Notes: generated from the letters alone by a model not told the origin. A DNA stretch of 64,000 nucleotides from an uncultured Pelagibacteraceae bacterium (GCA_902603905.1 CACKWM010000004.1:16163-80162); one strand, 5' to 3'; counted from the first letter of the stretch, positions 8,763 through 19,784 are shown. Made by a program: numbers and translations.

Positions 8763-8812
8763 ATATTAAACATAGTTTTTTAAAATTTAAATTTCTAAGA
8801 AAATATTTTTGC

Positions 8813-9232
8813 TTATTTTCCAATGAAATGATGTAATATTTTTCTGGTATGATTTTCTAATCTATGCTCAAATAAATATAAACCCTGCCAAGTTCCAAGT
8901 ATAATTTTATTCTCTTTTACACTTAAAGTTAAATGGCTATTTGTTAAGGTAGATTTAATATGTGCAGGCATATCATCTTTGCCTTCGGTTGAATGTTTAT
9001 AAATTTTATCATCCATAGGAACTAATTTCTTAAAAAAATTATTTAAATCATACAAAACATCTGGATCTGCATTTTCTTGAATGGTTAAAGACGCGCTTGT
9101 ATGCAAAATGTTTAGATTTAAAATACCATTAAAAAGTTTGTTTTTATTTACAAAATCTTGTGCTTGTCTGGTAAAATCATACAATCCAGGTCCATTTGTT
9201 TTAATAATAATTTCATGAAAGATTTGCTTCAT
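8813..9232 (-). CDS. YjbQ/UPF0047 family protein (secondary thiamine-phosphate synthase-like)
   Basis: LHTSASLTIQENADPDVLYDL and GTWQGLYLFEHR motifs. Confidence 0.85.
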   Translation of the reverse strand: MKQIFHEIIIKTNGPGLYDFTRQAQDFVNKNKLFNGILNLNILHTSASLTIQENADPDVLYDLNNFFKKLVPMDDKIYKHSTEGKDDMPAHIKSTLTNSHLTLSVKENKIILGTWQGLYLFEHRLENHTRKILHHFIGK

Positions 9233-9234
9233 AA

Positions 9235-9663
9235 TTAATTTTTTGATTTAAAGTCAATTCCATATTTTGATCTTGGTCCTTTTCTTAATCCAAAAGGGCC
9301 TGGAATAAATAAAGTTAAAGGTTTTGTACCAGGTTTTAAATCAACTCTATGAAGATTATTAGCTGATCTAAATCCAATATACCCAGGTGGTCTCCAATGC
9401 TTTCCTGTATTTGTGGTTTCCCAATAACCACCGCGTAAAATTATAGTTATGTAAGGACATAAATGAGAATGAACTCCTTCACCATGATCATCATTTAACA
9501 TTTCATGTATTATAATATTAAAAGGAAACCATTTTGGTCTATGTCTAAATAACAAATAATAACGATTTAACCATGGTTTAGCATTATTATAATTTGGATG
9601 AGATGGTCCTCGATCTAATACTAATTTTTTTCGTCCTATTTTATCAAGCAACTTTAGGATCAT
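9235..9663 (-). CDS. Cupin-like protein
   Basis: HEMLNDDHGEGVHSHLCPYITIILRGGYWE... HRVDLKPG. Confidence 0.5.
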   Translation of the reverse strand: MILKLLDKIGRKKLVLDRGPSHPNYNNAKPWLNRYYLLFRHRPKWFPFNIIIHEMLNDDHGEGVHSHLCPYITIILRGGYWETTNTGKHWRPPGYIGFRSANNLHRVDLKPGTKPLTLFIPGPFGLRKGPRSKYGIDFKSKN

Positions 9664-9665
9664 TA

Positions 9666-10970
9666 TTAATTAAGTTTAATAATAGAATTTTCTTTAATTA
9701 TATATAAATTTTGATTTAAAACAAATGGTCTTGATATCTTTTCATTATCTATTTTAAGCATTGATATAGTTTTGCCTAAGCTAGCATCAATAACCAATAA
9801 CCTTCCATGATTTGTTGTCAAATAAATGTTTTTTGATCCCATAATAAATCCAATTGGTTTAATTTGTGATCGTTTTTTCTTATTAAATTGTTTAAAAATA
9901 TCAGTCTTTCTGATAATATTTCCTTGTCGACTATCTATAACTACTAAAAATCCTTCCATTGTTACTGTTAAAATTAAATTATTAACTATAGTTGATGTTA
10001 AGGTGGAGTTTATTTTATGCTGCCAGTTTATGATTCCAGTTTTCAAGTCTACTGAAAAAAACTCATTTTTGTCGTTGGATAAATAAATTGAATTTTTGCC
10101 TGCTACCAAAACAGATGATTTTGTAAAAAAAGACTGGCCAACTACTTTTGTATTGTGTGTAGGTGTAAGCCATAATAATTCTCCATCATCAATATTAACT
10201 GCAGATATATCTCCTATAGAATTATTAAAATAAACTTTATTGTCTTTAATAACCAAAGAAAGTTTTTTTACGGATTTTATAAGCGATGCTTCAGTTTTTA
10301 TATTCCAAATTTCAGTTCCATCTTTTATTGAATAACATCTTAAAATATTTTTAGAATCAATTGCAAAAAATTTATCCTTATAAACTTTAACTTGCGAGTT
10401 AAAATGTGCAGAATTATTTTTTGACCATAATAATTCTCCAGTTTTAATGTTCATTGCGTACAATTTTGCAATAGTATCTACTACTATTAAAGTATCTTTG
10501 TTATTAGCAAAAAATAGTATTGGTTTTAAGTTTTTTTCTGATTTTGAATAATGATTTTTTTTCCAGATCAATTTTGAAGAATTGTCAAATTTAAGTATTG
10601 ATCCTTTATTATCAAAAAAAATAACATTATTATTTGAAAAAATAATGCTTGGTTCAAATTGATTAAAATTATCTATTTTTGAAAACTTAAATCTAGAAAT
10701 GCTCTTTAATTTACCATTATAGTTAGTTCTGCCATTATTATTGCTTAAGTTGTTAATAAAACTATTATTAACAACTTTTCCCTTTAAATTTATTTTTAGA
10801 TTTATATTAAATTCAGTTTCTTGAACTTTTTCATCTTTAAATAATACTTCGATAAGTTTTTTTTTCTCTATAGATATTTTTTCACTTTTTGTCCAAAAGT
10901 TAGATTTTTTATTTAAAGAACAATTAGTTACAAATACTATTAATAATAAGGTACTTAAAAATCTAATCAC
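9666..10970 (-). CDS. PQQ-like beta-propeller outer-membrane assembly lipoprotein (BamB-like)
   Basis: Lipobox-like N-terminus (VFVTNCSLN); repeated GxxxW blades (NIKTGELLWSKN, NIDDGELLWLTP, DLKTGIINWQHK). Confidence 0.65.
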   Translation of the reverse strand: MIRFLSTLLLIVFVTNCSLNKKSNFWTKSEKISIEKKKLIEVLFKDEKVQETEFNINLKINLKGKVVNNSFINNLSNNNGRTNYNGKLKSISRFKFSKIDNFNQFEPSIIFSNNNVIFFDNKGSILKFDNSSKLIWKKNHYSKSEKNLKPILFFANNKDTLIVVDTIAKLYAMNIKTGELLWSKNNSAHFNSQVKVYKDKFFAIDSKNILRCYSIKDGTEIWNIKTEASLIKSVKKLSLVIKDNKVYFNNSIGDISAVNIDDGELLWLTPTHNTKVVGQSFFTKSSVLVAGKNSIYLSNDKNEFFSVDLKTGIINWQHKINSTLTSTIVNNLILTVTMEGFLVVIDSRQGNIIRKTDIFKQFNKKKRSQIKPIGFIMGSKNIYLTTNHGRLLVIDASLGKTISMLKIDNEKISRPFVLNQNLYIIKENSIIKLN

Positions 10971-11607
10971 TAAAATCTCTATTTAATCTTTTTTCAGCTT
11001 CTATTTTAATATTTTGGTTACTATTTTCTAAAGTTAAAATTTGATTAAAAAATTCTTTGGATTTTTGTTTATGATTTTTATAATAAAAATATTCTGCCAT
11101 TAAATAAAGTGCGTGTGATTTCCAAACACTATCTGAATTAATAATAGGATTTAAAATTTTAATTAAATTATTTTCAGATTCAAATTCTGAATTAAATAAA
11201 GCTTTTTTATAAATTACCAAATTTTTAATTTCTTTTTCTAAACTTGTTTCGTTTATTATTGTATCAAAAAGTTCATTTATTTTTTCATTTTCACTAATGA
11301 TATTATTATCAATTAGAAAATATAGAGCTAATGGTGAATAAGTTCTATCTTTTTCATTAACTATATCTATTAATTCATTTTTTACTTTATTTTTATTTCC
11401 AGAAATAAATTCTATTTTTGCAAAATTATACCTGTCAGCTAATTTAATTTTATTTTTTTTTTCAAATTCTTCAAAAACAAAATATCCAAAAAGAATTAAA
11501 ACTAGTGTTGAAATTACAATTATTATTTTTTTTGTATTTTTAACAAAAAAAACTTTAATTTTCTCTTTTCTAGTATTTTCGTTTATTATTGCTGTATCTT
11601 CATCCAT
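10963..11607 (-). CDS. YfgM-like TPR membrane protein
   Basis: Single N-terminal TM helix followed by helical repeats; overlaps the BamB-like gene by 8 nt. Confidence 0.55.
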   Translation of the reverse strand: MDEDTAIINENTRKEKIKVFFVKNTKKIIIVISTLVLILFGYFVFEEFEKKNKIKLADRYNFAKIEFISGNKNKVKNELIDIVNEKDRTYSPLALYFLIDNNIISENEKINELFDTIINETSLEKEIKNLVIYKKALFNSEFESENNLIKILNPIINSDSVWKSHALYLMAEYFYYKNHKQKSKEFFNQILTLENSNQNIKIEAEKRLNRDFSD

Positions 11608-11609
11608 GA

Positions 11610-14279
11610 TTAAATCATATTTCGTAAAACGTACTGAAGTATCCCTCCATTTTTATAATATTCTAATTCATTCTTAGTATCAATTCTGCAAAGTGTCTTA
11701 ATTTTTTTTATGTCTCCAGATATATATTTTATTTCCACTTCCACTTTATCTGAAGGTAAAATACCTTTTTCTATATCAATTACACTTAATAATTCTGATC
11801 CAATCAACTTTAGACTTAATCTGTCCATTTCATCAATAAACTGAAGCGGAAGTATACCCATGCCAATCAAATTTGACCTGTGTATCCTTTCAAAACTTTC
11901 AGCTATAACAATTTTTACACCTAACAGTTTTGTACCTTTTGCAGCCCAATCTCTAGATGATCCTGTTCCATATTCTTTTCCACCTATAACAACTAGATCT
12001 GTTCCTCTTTTTTTATACTCTGTAACGGCATCATAAACTGGCATCACTTTTCCTTCTGGGTATAATTTTGTAAAACCACCTTCGGTTCCAGGTGCCATCT
12101 CATTTCTTATTCTTATATTTCCAAAAGTTCCTCTCATCATTACTTCATGGTTTCCTCTTCTTGATCCATATGAATTATAATCTTTTGTCAAAATTTGATG
12201 TTTCATAAAATATTCACCAGTAGGGCTATCTTTTTGAATGGAGCCTGCTGGTGAAATATGATCAGTTGTAATCATGTCTCCTAAAATTAATAAAGGTCTT
12301 GCATTTTTTATTTCTTTAAACCCCTCTGGATCATTTTCTAAATTTTCAAAAAATGGTGGTTTTTTTACATAAGTTGAACTTTCGTCCCAATTATAAATGC
12401 TACTTTTTACAGTTTTGATTTTTTGCCACTGTTCTGGCCCTTTAGAAATATTTAAATATCTTTTTACAAACATTTCAGGGTTTAAAGAACTTCTTAAAGT
12501 ATCTTCAATTTCTTTATTTGAAGGCCAAAGGTCTTTTAAATAAATATCTTTACCTTCAGAATTTTTGCCTAATGAATCATTATAAAGATCAAATTCCATA
12601 TGGCCTGCTAATGCATAAGCAACAACAAGCGGAGGTGATGCTAGATAATTAGCTTTAATTAATGGTGATATTCGTCCTTCAAAATTTCGATTTCCTGACA
12701 AAACCGAAACTGCATAAATGTTATCTTTTTTTATAGATTCAGAAATGTTTACATCTAAAGGTCCAGAATTTCCAATACAAGTTGTACAACCATATCCAAC
12801 TAAATTAAAACCTAATTTATCTAAAAATAGATTTAATCCAGCTTTGGCTAAATAGTCAGTCACAACCTGTGAGCCTGGTGCTAATGAAGTTTTTACCCAT
12901 GGTTTAGTTTTTAATCCAAACTCTACAGCTTTTTTTGCTAATAACCCTGCTCCAATTAAAACATTTGGATTTGAAGTGTTTGTGCAAGAAGTTATGGCAG
13001 CAATTAAAATTGAACCATCTTTAATTTCATAATCTGTGCCTAAAACTTTTGAAGTATTAGGTTTTTTTCTTTTTGTTGTACTTTCAAAAATTATTTTAAA
13101 ATTTTCTGATGCTTTAGTTAATAAAACTTTATCTTGTGGTCTCTTTGGACCAGAGATTGTTGGAACAATTGTAGACATATCTAATGATAAAGTATCAGTA
13201 AATTCAATATCCTCACTTGACCATAAACCTTGTTCTTTTGCATACTCTTCAACAATTTGCAAAGTCGAACTGCTTCTACCTGAAAATTTTAAATATTTTA
13301 AAGTTTCATTATCGATTGGAAAAAATCCACAAGTTGCGCCATACTCTGGAGCCATATTTGCAATAGTAGCTCTATCGGCTAAAGATAAATTCTTTAAACC
13401 TTCTCCATAAAACTCTACAAATTTACCAACTACGCCCTTGTCTCTAAGCATTTTTACAACAGTTAAAACTAAGTCAGTTGCAGTTGTTCCTTCAGGCAAT
13501 TTATTAGTCATTTTAAAACCTATAACTTCTGGAATTAACATTGAAATAGGTTGACCCAACATGCCTGCTTCAGCTTCAATGCCTCCAACTCCCCATCCAA
13601 GAACTGATAACCCATTAACCATAGTTGTGTGACTATCTGTTCCAACTAAAGTATCTGGAAATAAAAAATCTTTTCCTTCAAATTTTTCAGTCCAAACTAC
13701 CTTTGATAAATACTCTAAGTTTACTTGGTGACAAATGCCTGTTCCTGGAGGAACAATTCTAAAATTATTAAAAGCTTGCTGTCCCCATTTTAAAAAAGAA
13801 TATCTTTCTCCATTTCTTTCAAATTCTATCTCAACATTTTTTTTTAAAGAGTCTTTGTTAGCAAATTTATCCACTTGAACAGAGTGATCAATTACCAAGT
13901 CTACTCTGGAAAGTGGGTTAATAGTATTTGGATCTTTATTTTTTTCTTTAACAGCCTCTCTCATGGCTGCTAGGTCTGCAACAGCTGGAATCCCAGTATA
14001 ATCTTGTAATAGAACTCTTGCTGGGCGATAAGATATTTCTGTAGAAGATTTTTTCTTTTGAAGCCAATTTTTTATTGCTTCTATTTGATTTTTTGTAACG
14101 GTTAAATCATCTTCATATCTTAACAAATTTTCTAATAGTACTTTTAAAGATTTTGGAAGTTTTGAAATTCCACTTAATCCATTTTTTTCAGCTTCTAAAA
14201 GAGAAAAATATTTATAATCTTTTCCATCAATACTGATCGTTTTCAAAGAATTATAAGAATTTTTTTGCCCAGGTTTCAT
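11610..14279 (-). CDS. acnA: Aconitate hydratase
   Basis: 889 aa with VVGYGCTTCIGNSGPL, LIAAITSCTNTSNPNVLIGAGLLAKKA and GGKEYGTGSSRDWAAKGTKLLGV. Confidence 0.97.
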   Translation of the reverse strand: MKPGQKNSYNSLKTISIDGKDYKYFSLLEAEKNGLSGISKLPKSLKVLLENLLRYEDDLTVTKNQIEAIKNWLQKKKSSTEISYRPARVLLQDYTGIPAVADLAAMREAVKEKNKDPNTINPLSRVDLVIDHSVQVDKFANKDSLKKNVEIEFERNGERYSFLKWGQQAFNNFRIVPPGTGICHQVNLEYLSKVVWTEKFEGKDFLFPDTLVGTDSHTTMVNGLSVLGWGVGGIEAEAGMLGQPISMLIPEVIGFKMTNKLPEGTTATDLVLTVVKMLRDKGVVGKFVEFYGEGLKNLSLADRATIANMAPEYGATCGFFPIDNETLKYLKFSGRSSSTLQIVEEYAKEQGLWSSEDIEFTDTLSLDMSTIVPTISGPKRPQDKVLLTKASENFKIIFESTTKRKKPNTSKVLGTDYEIKDGSILIAAITSCTNTSNPNVLIGAGLLAKKAVEFGLKTKPWVKTSLAPGSQVVTDYLAKAGLNLFLDKLGFNLVGYGCTTCIGNSGPLDVNISESIKKDNIYAVSVLSGNRNFEGRISPLIKANYLASPPLVVAYALAGHMEFDLYNDSLGKNSEGKDIYLKDLWPSNKEIEDTLRSSLNPEMFVKRYLNISKGPEQWQKIKTVKSSIYNWDESSTYVKKPPFFENLENDPEGFKEIKNARPLLILGDMITTDHISPAGSIQKDSPTGEYFMKHQILTKDYNSYGSRRGNHEVMMRGTFGNIRIRNEMAPGTEGGFTKLYPEGKVMPVYDAVTEYKKRGTDLVVIGGKEYGTGSSRDWAAKGTKLLGVKIVIAESFERIHRSNLIGMGILPLQFIDEMDRLSLKLIGSELLSVIDIEKGILPSDKVEVEIKYISGDIKKIKTLCRIDTKNELEYYKNGGILQYVLRNMI

Positions 14280-14282
14280 ATT

Positions 14283-14873
14283 CTATAAATAAAATGTAGC
14301 TATACAACTTACAAGCAAGAATGACATAATATAATTAAAGTTTTTAATAAATTTTTCATTTGTTGCAAATTTTCTTAAAAATTTACCCAGTAATGACCAA
14401 AAAGAAATGCTAAAACATGCAAAAAAGAAAGATACTCCTATTATCCAAATAGAATGTTCCAAATAATGATTTGTGCTATCTACAAAAGTTACAATTGTAA
14501 TAACACCTACTGAAACTCCTTTGGGATTAATAAATTGAAAAAAATAACTTTCAAAAAATTTGACTGGATTGTTAATTAAATTTCCAGATTTTGATTTTGA
14601 AAATGAAATTTTATAGGCAAAATAAATTAAAAAAATTGAACCTAAAACCTTTAATACATCTTGGATAATAGGGTACTTTTTAAAAGGAAATATTAAACCT
14701 ACATCTAAAATAGTTATCATTGATGTGTAACCTAAAGCTACTCCTAACATATGTGGTAGAGTTTTTTTTATACCAAAATTAAATGAGGAATAAGAAGCCA
14801 AAATATTATTAGGGCCTGGTGTACAACTTGTTACAAAACAAAATAACATTAATGATAATAAATTTGGATGCAT
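14283..14873 (-). CDS. LysE family amino-acid exporter
   Basis: FVTSCTPGPNNILASYSSFNFGIKKTLPHMLG signature. Confidence 0.85.
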   Translation of the reverse strand: MHPNLLSLMLFCFVTSCTPGPNNILASYSSFNFGIKKTLPHMLGVALGYTSMITILDVGLIFPFKKYPIIQDVLKVLGSIFLIYFAYKISFSKSKSGNLINNPVKFFESYFFQFINPKGVSVGVITIVTFVDSTNHYLEHSIWIIGVSFFFACFSISFWSLLGKFLRKFATNEKFIKNFNYIMSFLLVSCIATFYL

Positions 14874-14889
14874 GAATTTATTAATTTAT

Positions 14890-15231
14890 TTAAGCAATTT
14901 TTAAACCGTTTTTCGTCGGTTGAGATGGGTGCAATAAAACCACTTTCCCATCTTCTTCAAGAGCTCCTAGTACAAGAAATTCAGATTTAACTCCTGCAAT
15001 ATTTTTTTCTGGAAAGTTACAAACTCCAATTACTTGTTTTCCTTTTAAATTTTCTTCATTATAATAGTGTGTAATTTGGGCAGAAGATTGTTTGATTCCA
15101 ATTTCATTTCCAAAATTAACTTCAATAATTAAAGAGGGTTTTCTGGCTTTTTCATTTTTTTTAACAGAAATTACTGTTCCAATTCTTATATCTACTTTAT
15201 CAAATGTATCGTAGGTTATTTGTTCTTTCAT
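14890..15231 (-). CDS. csaA: tRNA-binding domain protein CsaA (start likely at internal Met of the listed ORF)
   Basis: VDIRIGTVISVKKNEKARKPSLIIEVNFG.EIGIKQSSAQITHYY; start MKEQITYDTF avoids overlap with the divergent 15259 gene. Confidence 0.85.
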   Translation of the reverse strand: MKEQITYDTFDKVDIRIGTVISVKKNEKARKPSLIIEVNFGNEIGIKQSSAQITHYYNEENLKGKQVIGVCNFPEKNIAGVKSEFLVLGALEEDGKVVLLHPSQPTKNGLKIA

Positions 15232-15258
15232 AAAATTAATATATAATTCATTTAATAT

Positions 15259-16449
15259 ATGAGTACAGAAAAAAATTTGCAAACACTGTATGAAAACTCT
15301 GTAAAAATACTTACAGATTTAATTGCTTTTAAAACTGTTTCAGGGGAAGATAATAATTCTTTAATCAATTATTGTGATGAAATTTTAAAAAAACTTGGCG
15401 CTACTTCTTTTAAAACTTTTGACGAAGATAAAAAAAGAGTCAATCTTTTTGCAACTCTAAAAGCTAAAAAACCAAACGGCAAAGCACCAATTATACTTTC
15501 CGGTCATACAGATGTTGTTCCGGTTTCAAAAGGATGGTCCACAAATCCATTTGAAGCGGTAATTAAAGAGGATAAACTTTATGGAAGAGGATCTTGTGAT
15601 ATGAAAGGTTTCATTGCATGTACTCTAGCGTATGCACCAATTTTTTCAAAATCTGATTTAAATAGAGATATTCATTTTTCTTTTACATTTGATGAAGAAA
15701 CTGCATGTAAAGGAGCTCCAATTTTAATTCAAGAATTAAAAAAAAGAGGGTTAAAAAATGGAATATGTATTGTTGGTGAACCAACAAACATGAAAATAAT
15801 TGATGCACATAAAGGTTGTTATGAATATACAACTTATTTTGAAGGTTTGGCTGGTCATAGTTCTCAGCCCGACAAAGGTGTAAGTGCTGTTGAGTATGCA
15901 GCAAGGTATGTAAATAAATTAATAGAATTACGACAGAAACTAAAAGATAGAGCGCCAAAAAATTCAATATTTAATCCTCCACATTCTACTCTTCAAATAG
16001 GAGGAGTTTTTGGAGGAATAGCACACAATGTAATTGCTGATAAATGTTTTGTAAATTGGGAAACAAGACCTGTGGTTAAAGAAGATGGAGTATTTTTAAA
16101 TACAGAATTAGACAAATATGCAAATGAAGTATTACTTCCGGAAATGAAAAAAGTTTTTCCAAGCTCATCGATTAAGAAAGAAATAATTGGAGAAATTATT
16201 GGTTTTGATCGAGTAAAAAATTCAGAAGCGTGTGAATTTGTATCTAGTATTACTGGTGACAACTCTAGAGAAGTTGTTTCATTTGGAACAGAAGCTGGTT
16301 TATTTCAAGAAATTGGTATAAGTACAGCAGTTTGTGGACCAGGTTCAATTGAACAAGCGCATAAAGTAGATGAATTTATTAAATTAGAGGAAATTAATAA
16401 ATGTTTGAAATTTCTTGATGGTATTAAAAATAAAACTATTAATTTATGA
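15259..16449 (+). CDS. argE: M20 deacetylase, acetylornithine deacetylase-like
   Basis: APIILSGHTDVVPVSKGWSTNPFEA, LYGRGSCDMKGFIAC, FGTEAGLFQEIGISTAVCGPGSIEQAHKVDEF. Confidence 0.85.
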   Translation: MSTEKNLQTLYENSVKILTDLIAFKTVSGEDNNSLINYCDEILKKLGATSFKTFDEDKKRVNLFATLKAKKPNGKAPIILSGHTDVVPVSKGWSTNPFEAVIKEDKLYGRGSCDMKGFIACTLAYAPIFSKSDLNRDIHFSFTFDEETACKGAPILIQELKKRGLKNGICIVGEPTNMKIIDAHKGCYEYTTYFEGLAGHSSQPDKGVSAVEYAARYVNKLIELRQKLKDRAPKNSIFNPPHSTLQIGGVFGGIAHNVIADKCFVNWETRPVVKEDGVFLNTELDKYANEVLLPEMKKVFPSSSIKKEIIGEIIGFDRVKNSEACEFVSSITGDNSREVVSFGTEAGLFQEIGISTAVCGPGSIEQAHKVDEFIKLEEINKCLKFLDGIKNKTINL

Positions 16450-16465
16450 TTACAAATTTAAGTAA

Positions 16466-17899
16466 TTAATTCCAACCACCTACAGTTTTTACTTCTAAAA
16501 ACTCTATAAGACCTTCTGTTCCTGCTTCTCGTCCAATACCAGAATGTTTATATCCACCAAATGGAGAACTTACAGCTATACCAACTCCATTTACATCCAC
16601 CATTCCAGATCTAAGTTTTTTTGCAACTCTTTTAACTTTTTCTTTATCTTGTGTTTGAATGTAATTTGTTAAACCGTATGGAGTGTCGTTTGCTATTGAA
16701 ATAGCTTCATCTTCATTTTCAAAAGGAATTATAGATAATACAGGACCAAAAATTTCAGTTCTTGCTATCTCCATTTGATTATTTACATCAGCAAAAACAG
16801 TTGGTTTTACATAATAGCCTTTTTCTAAACCTTTAGGTTTGCCAGTTCCGCCTGCTACTAATTTTGCACCTTCGTCTATTCCTTTTTGAATTAAAGTTTG
16901 AATTTTATTAAATTGCACTTCAGAAACCACTGGTCCAATATGATCGCCATCTTTTTCAGGAGAATCTACTTTTGTATTATTCGCTAATTCTTTTACTTTT
17001 GCTACAGTTTCATTATAAATTGATTTTTCAACAAGCATTCTTGTAGGAGCGTTACAGGATTGTCCTGAATTTCTAAAACATCTTAATACTCCTCTTGCCA
17101 CTGCTTCTGAATCTGCATCTTTAAAGATTATATTTGCACCCTTCCCTCCTAATTCTAAGCTTATTCTTTTAAAATCTTTTGCAGCATTTTGGGAAATTAA
17201 TGCACCAGCTCTTGTTGATCCTGTAAAAGAAATCATATCAACATCTGGATGGCTAGTTAAAGCATCTCCAGTAATAGCTCCATCGCCATTTACTAAATTA
17301 AAGACACCAGAAGGAAACTTAACTTCATCAATCATCTCTGCAAGTAACATTGATGACAAAGGTGCTATTTCAGATGGTTTTAAAATCACTGTGCAAGCTG
17401 ATGCTAAAGCTGGAATTACTTTTAAATTAACTTGGTTTATTGGCCAATTCCAAGGCGTAATCAAAGCACAAACACCTTTTGGTTCATACAATAATTTTTG
17501 ATTATTCTTCTCTTCTCCTAAATCCTTCTCAAATTTAAAATCTTTTAATATATTTTTAAAAGACTTAATGTGACTAGCGCCAGTTGCGGCTTGCATTTCT
17601 GTAGAAAATTTCATAGGTGCCCCCATTTCAAGAGAGATAAGTTTTGCCATTTCAGCCCATCTTTTTTTATAGATAACATACAATTTTTCTAATAATTCCA
17701 ATCTTTCTTCTTTTTTCGTGAAAGCCCAAGTTTCAAAAGCTTTTTTTGCAGCGCTAACAGCATTATCTACATCTTTTTTTCCACCAAGAGATATTTCTGC
17801 ACAAGGCTCTTCATTAGATGGATCAATAACTTTGCAAGTTTTTGATTCGACTGGGGAAACCCATTTTCCATTAATGTAAAAATTTTTTTTATCTAACAT
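16466..17899 (-). CDS. Aldehyde dehydrogenase family protein (paralog of 31072..32502)
   Basis: ALITPWNWPINQ, FTGSTRAGALI, LELGGKGANIIF, GQSCNAPTRMLV. Confidence 0.92.
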   Translation of the reverse strand: MLDKKNFYINGKWVSPVESKTCKVIDPSNEEPCAEISLGGKKDVDNAVSAAKKAFETWAFTKKEERLELLEKLYVIYKKRWAEMAKLISLEMGAPMKFSTEMQAATGASHIKSFKNILKDFKFEKDLGEEKNNQKLLYEPKGVCALITPWNWPINQVNLKVIPALASACTVILKPSEIAPLSSMLLAEMIDEVKFPSGVFNLVNGDGAITGDALTSHPDVDMISFTGSTRAGALISQNAAKDFKRISLELGGKGANIIFKDADSEAVARGVLRCFRNSGQSCNAPTRMLVEKSIYNETVAKVKELANNTKVDSPEKDGDHIGPVVSEVQFNKIQTLIQKGIDEGAKLVAGGTGKPKGLEKGYYVKPTVFADVNNQMEIARTEIFGPVLSIIPFENEDEAISIANDTPYGLTNYIQTQDKEKVKRVAKKLRSGMVDVNGVGIAVSSPFGGYKHSGIGREAGTEGLIEFLEVKTVGGWN

Positions 17900-17913
17900 T
17901 GGACAAACTTAAC

Positions 17914-18873
17914 CTAAAGTTTTTTATTTGCAAATAAATTAGTTAATTCGTAAATTATTGTAGCTGCGGCTAAAGATGTTAGTTCGGCATGATCATAAGC
18001 AGGTGCTACCTCTACTACATCTGCAGAAATTAAATTCATACCAGAAAGACCTCTTAATACATTTACCATTTCTCTAGTTGTCATTCCTGCAATTTCAGGA
18101 GTGCCTGTTCCTGGTGCATGAGCAGGATCTAAAACGTCTATATCTATTGATAAGTATAATGGATTGTTTCCAACTCTTGTTCTAATTCTTTCTACTATTT
18201 TATCAATTCCTTCTGTTTGAAATTGGTCACAATGAATTATTTTAAAACCAAAACTTGCATCATTTTTTAAATCATCTCTACTATAAAGTGGTCCTCTTAT
18301 TCCAACATGCATTGAAGCATTATCTAAAAATAAATTCTCTTCTCTTGCTCTTCTAAAAGGTGTTCCGTGTGTATATGGAGCTCCAAAATATGTGTCCCAA
18401 GTATCTAAATGAGCATCAAAATGAACTAATGCTACTGGCCCCTTATTAATTTTATTTACTGCTTTTAATAATGGAAAAGCAATTGTGTGATCTCCACCCA
18501 TACTAATTATACCGCCAACTTTATTTAATAAATTTAAAGCACCAACTTCTATTTGTTTTATAGCTTCATTAATATTAAAAGGGTTGCATGCAATATCTCC
18601 AGCATCTGCAACCTGCTGCTCTACAAATGGTTCAGCATCATAATTTGGATGATAATTAGTTCTTAAGTGTCTTGAGGCTTGTCTAATACTTTGTGGTCCA
18701 AATCTTGCACCAGGTCTGTAACTTGTGCCTGCGTCAAATGGGATACCAACAATTGCAATATCACATTCTTTAACATCTCGTAGTTCTGGTAATCTCGCAA
18801 AAGTCGATGGACCTGCAAATCTAGGAACTTTTGTTCCAAGCACTGGTTGAATTGTTTTTTTATTTTTTTTCAA
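17914..18873 (-). CDS. speB: Agmatinase/ureohydrolase family
   Basis: GIISMGGDHTIAFPLLKA, VHFDAHLDTWD, LSIDIDVLDPAHAPGTGTPE. Confidence 0.85.
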   Translation of the reverse strand: MKKNKKTIQPVLGTKVPRFAGPSTFARLPELRDVKECDIAIVGIPFDAGTSYRPGARFGPQSIRQASRHLRTNYHPNYDAEPFVEQQVADAGDIACNPFNINEAIKQIEVGALNLLNKVGGIISMGGDHTIAFPLLKAVNKINKGPVALVHFDAHLDTWDTYFGAPYTHGTPFRRAREENLFLDNASMHVGIRGPLYSRDDLKNDASFGFKIIHCDQFQTEGIDKIVERIRTRVGNNPLYLSIDIDVLDPAHAPGTGTPEIAGMTTREMVNVLRGLSGMNLISADVVEVAPAYDHAELTSLAAATIIYELTNLFANKKL

Positions 18874-18883
18874 AGTATATTTA

Positions 18884-19717
18884 TTAATATTTTCCTTTTT
18901 TATTTAGATCTTTATAAAATATTTTTGATAATTCTTCATTAGCTATTTTTCTGACATTATTGTCATTTTGGCCCATGGTAACCTTAGGTCTTGCAACATG
19001 CTCATGATAATTAAAACTATCTTCTCCTCTAGCTTGCTGTACATACATTTTTCCTAAAACTTGCGTAACATTACTTCCAATATAACTTTGAATTACAAAT
19101 CCAATTCTTCTTTCCTTGCTTAAATTAACTCCAGATCCATGAACAATTCTTGGGTGATGCAGAGACATTTGTCCAGCATTTAGGATAACTGGCTCTGTTT
19201 CTTCTAAAGGAACATTTTCAACAGTTTGCCCTCTAGTTAATAAATTTCCCTCATTGTTATCAAATTTTTCTATATGATTTTTTAAATCATTTTTATGAGT
19301 ACCGGTCCACATTCTCATACAACCGTTTTTTTCATTGGTATCCGTTATTGCTATCCATGCTGTTACCCAATTATGAGGTTCTAAACCAATATATTTTGCA
19401 TCTTGGTGGAAACTTACAAATCCTTTTTCATCAGGATTTTTAATAAAAAGAGTTGTTCCACAGGCTAAAATATTTTTACCAATAATACTTTCAACAGCAT
19501 CTAAAATTTTTGAATTATGCACGACCTTATCAAATATAGGGGAAATTAAATGAACATAATTTCTTCCTAAACCATTTAACTCATTAGGCCATTTTTTTTC
19601 TATAAACTCTATTTCATTTTTAACTTCATCTGCTTCTGTTTTAGTTAAAGCATCTATAGGAGCAATAAATCCTTTTTCTTGATATTGTTCATGTTGTTGT
19701 GATGTTAATTTTGGCAC
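18884..19717 (-). CDS. Phytanoyl-CoA dioxygenase (PhyH) family
   Basis: SFHQDAKYIGLEPHNWVTAWIAITDTNEKNGCMRMWTGTHKN...HHPRIVHGSGVNLSKERRIG. Confidence 0.85.
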   Translation of the reverse strand: MPKLTSQQHEQYQEKGFIAPIDALTKTEADEVKNEIEFIEKKWPNELNGLGRNYVHLISPIFDKVVHNSKILDAVESIIGKNILACGTTLFIKNPDEKGFVSFHQDAKYIGLEPHNWVTAWIAITDTNEKNGCMRMWTGTHKNDLKNHIEKFDNNEGNLLTRGQTVENVPLEETEPVILNAGQMSLHHPRIVHGSGVNLSKERRIGFVIQSYIGSNVTQVLGKMYVQQARGEDSFNYHEHVARPKVTMGQNDNNVRKIANEELSKIFYKDLNKKGKY

Positions 19718-19784
19718 TAGGGTTATTATACTAATGCACTAGATTATTGAAATGAATTTTATACCTAACAAAATATATAGATAA

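Noticed and set aside
14890-15282. Full-length ORF start at 15282 for CsaA
   Set aside because: The first 17 residues do not look like CsaA and overlap the divergent gene start; internal Met at 15231 is preferred.
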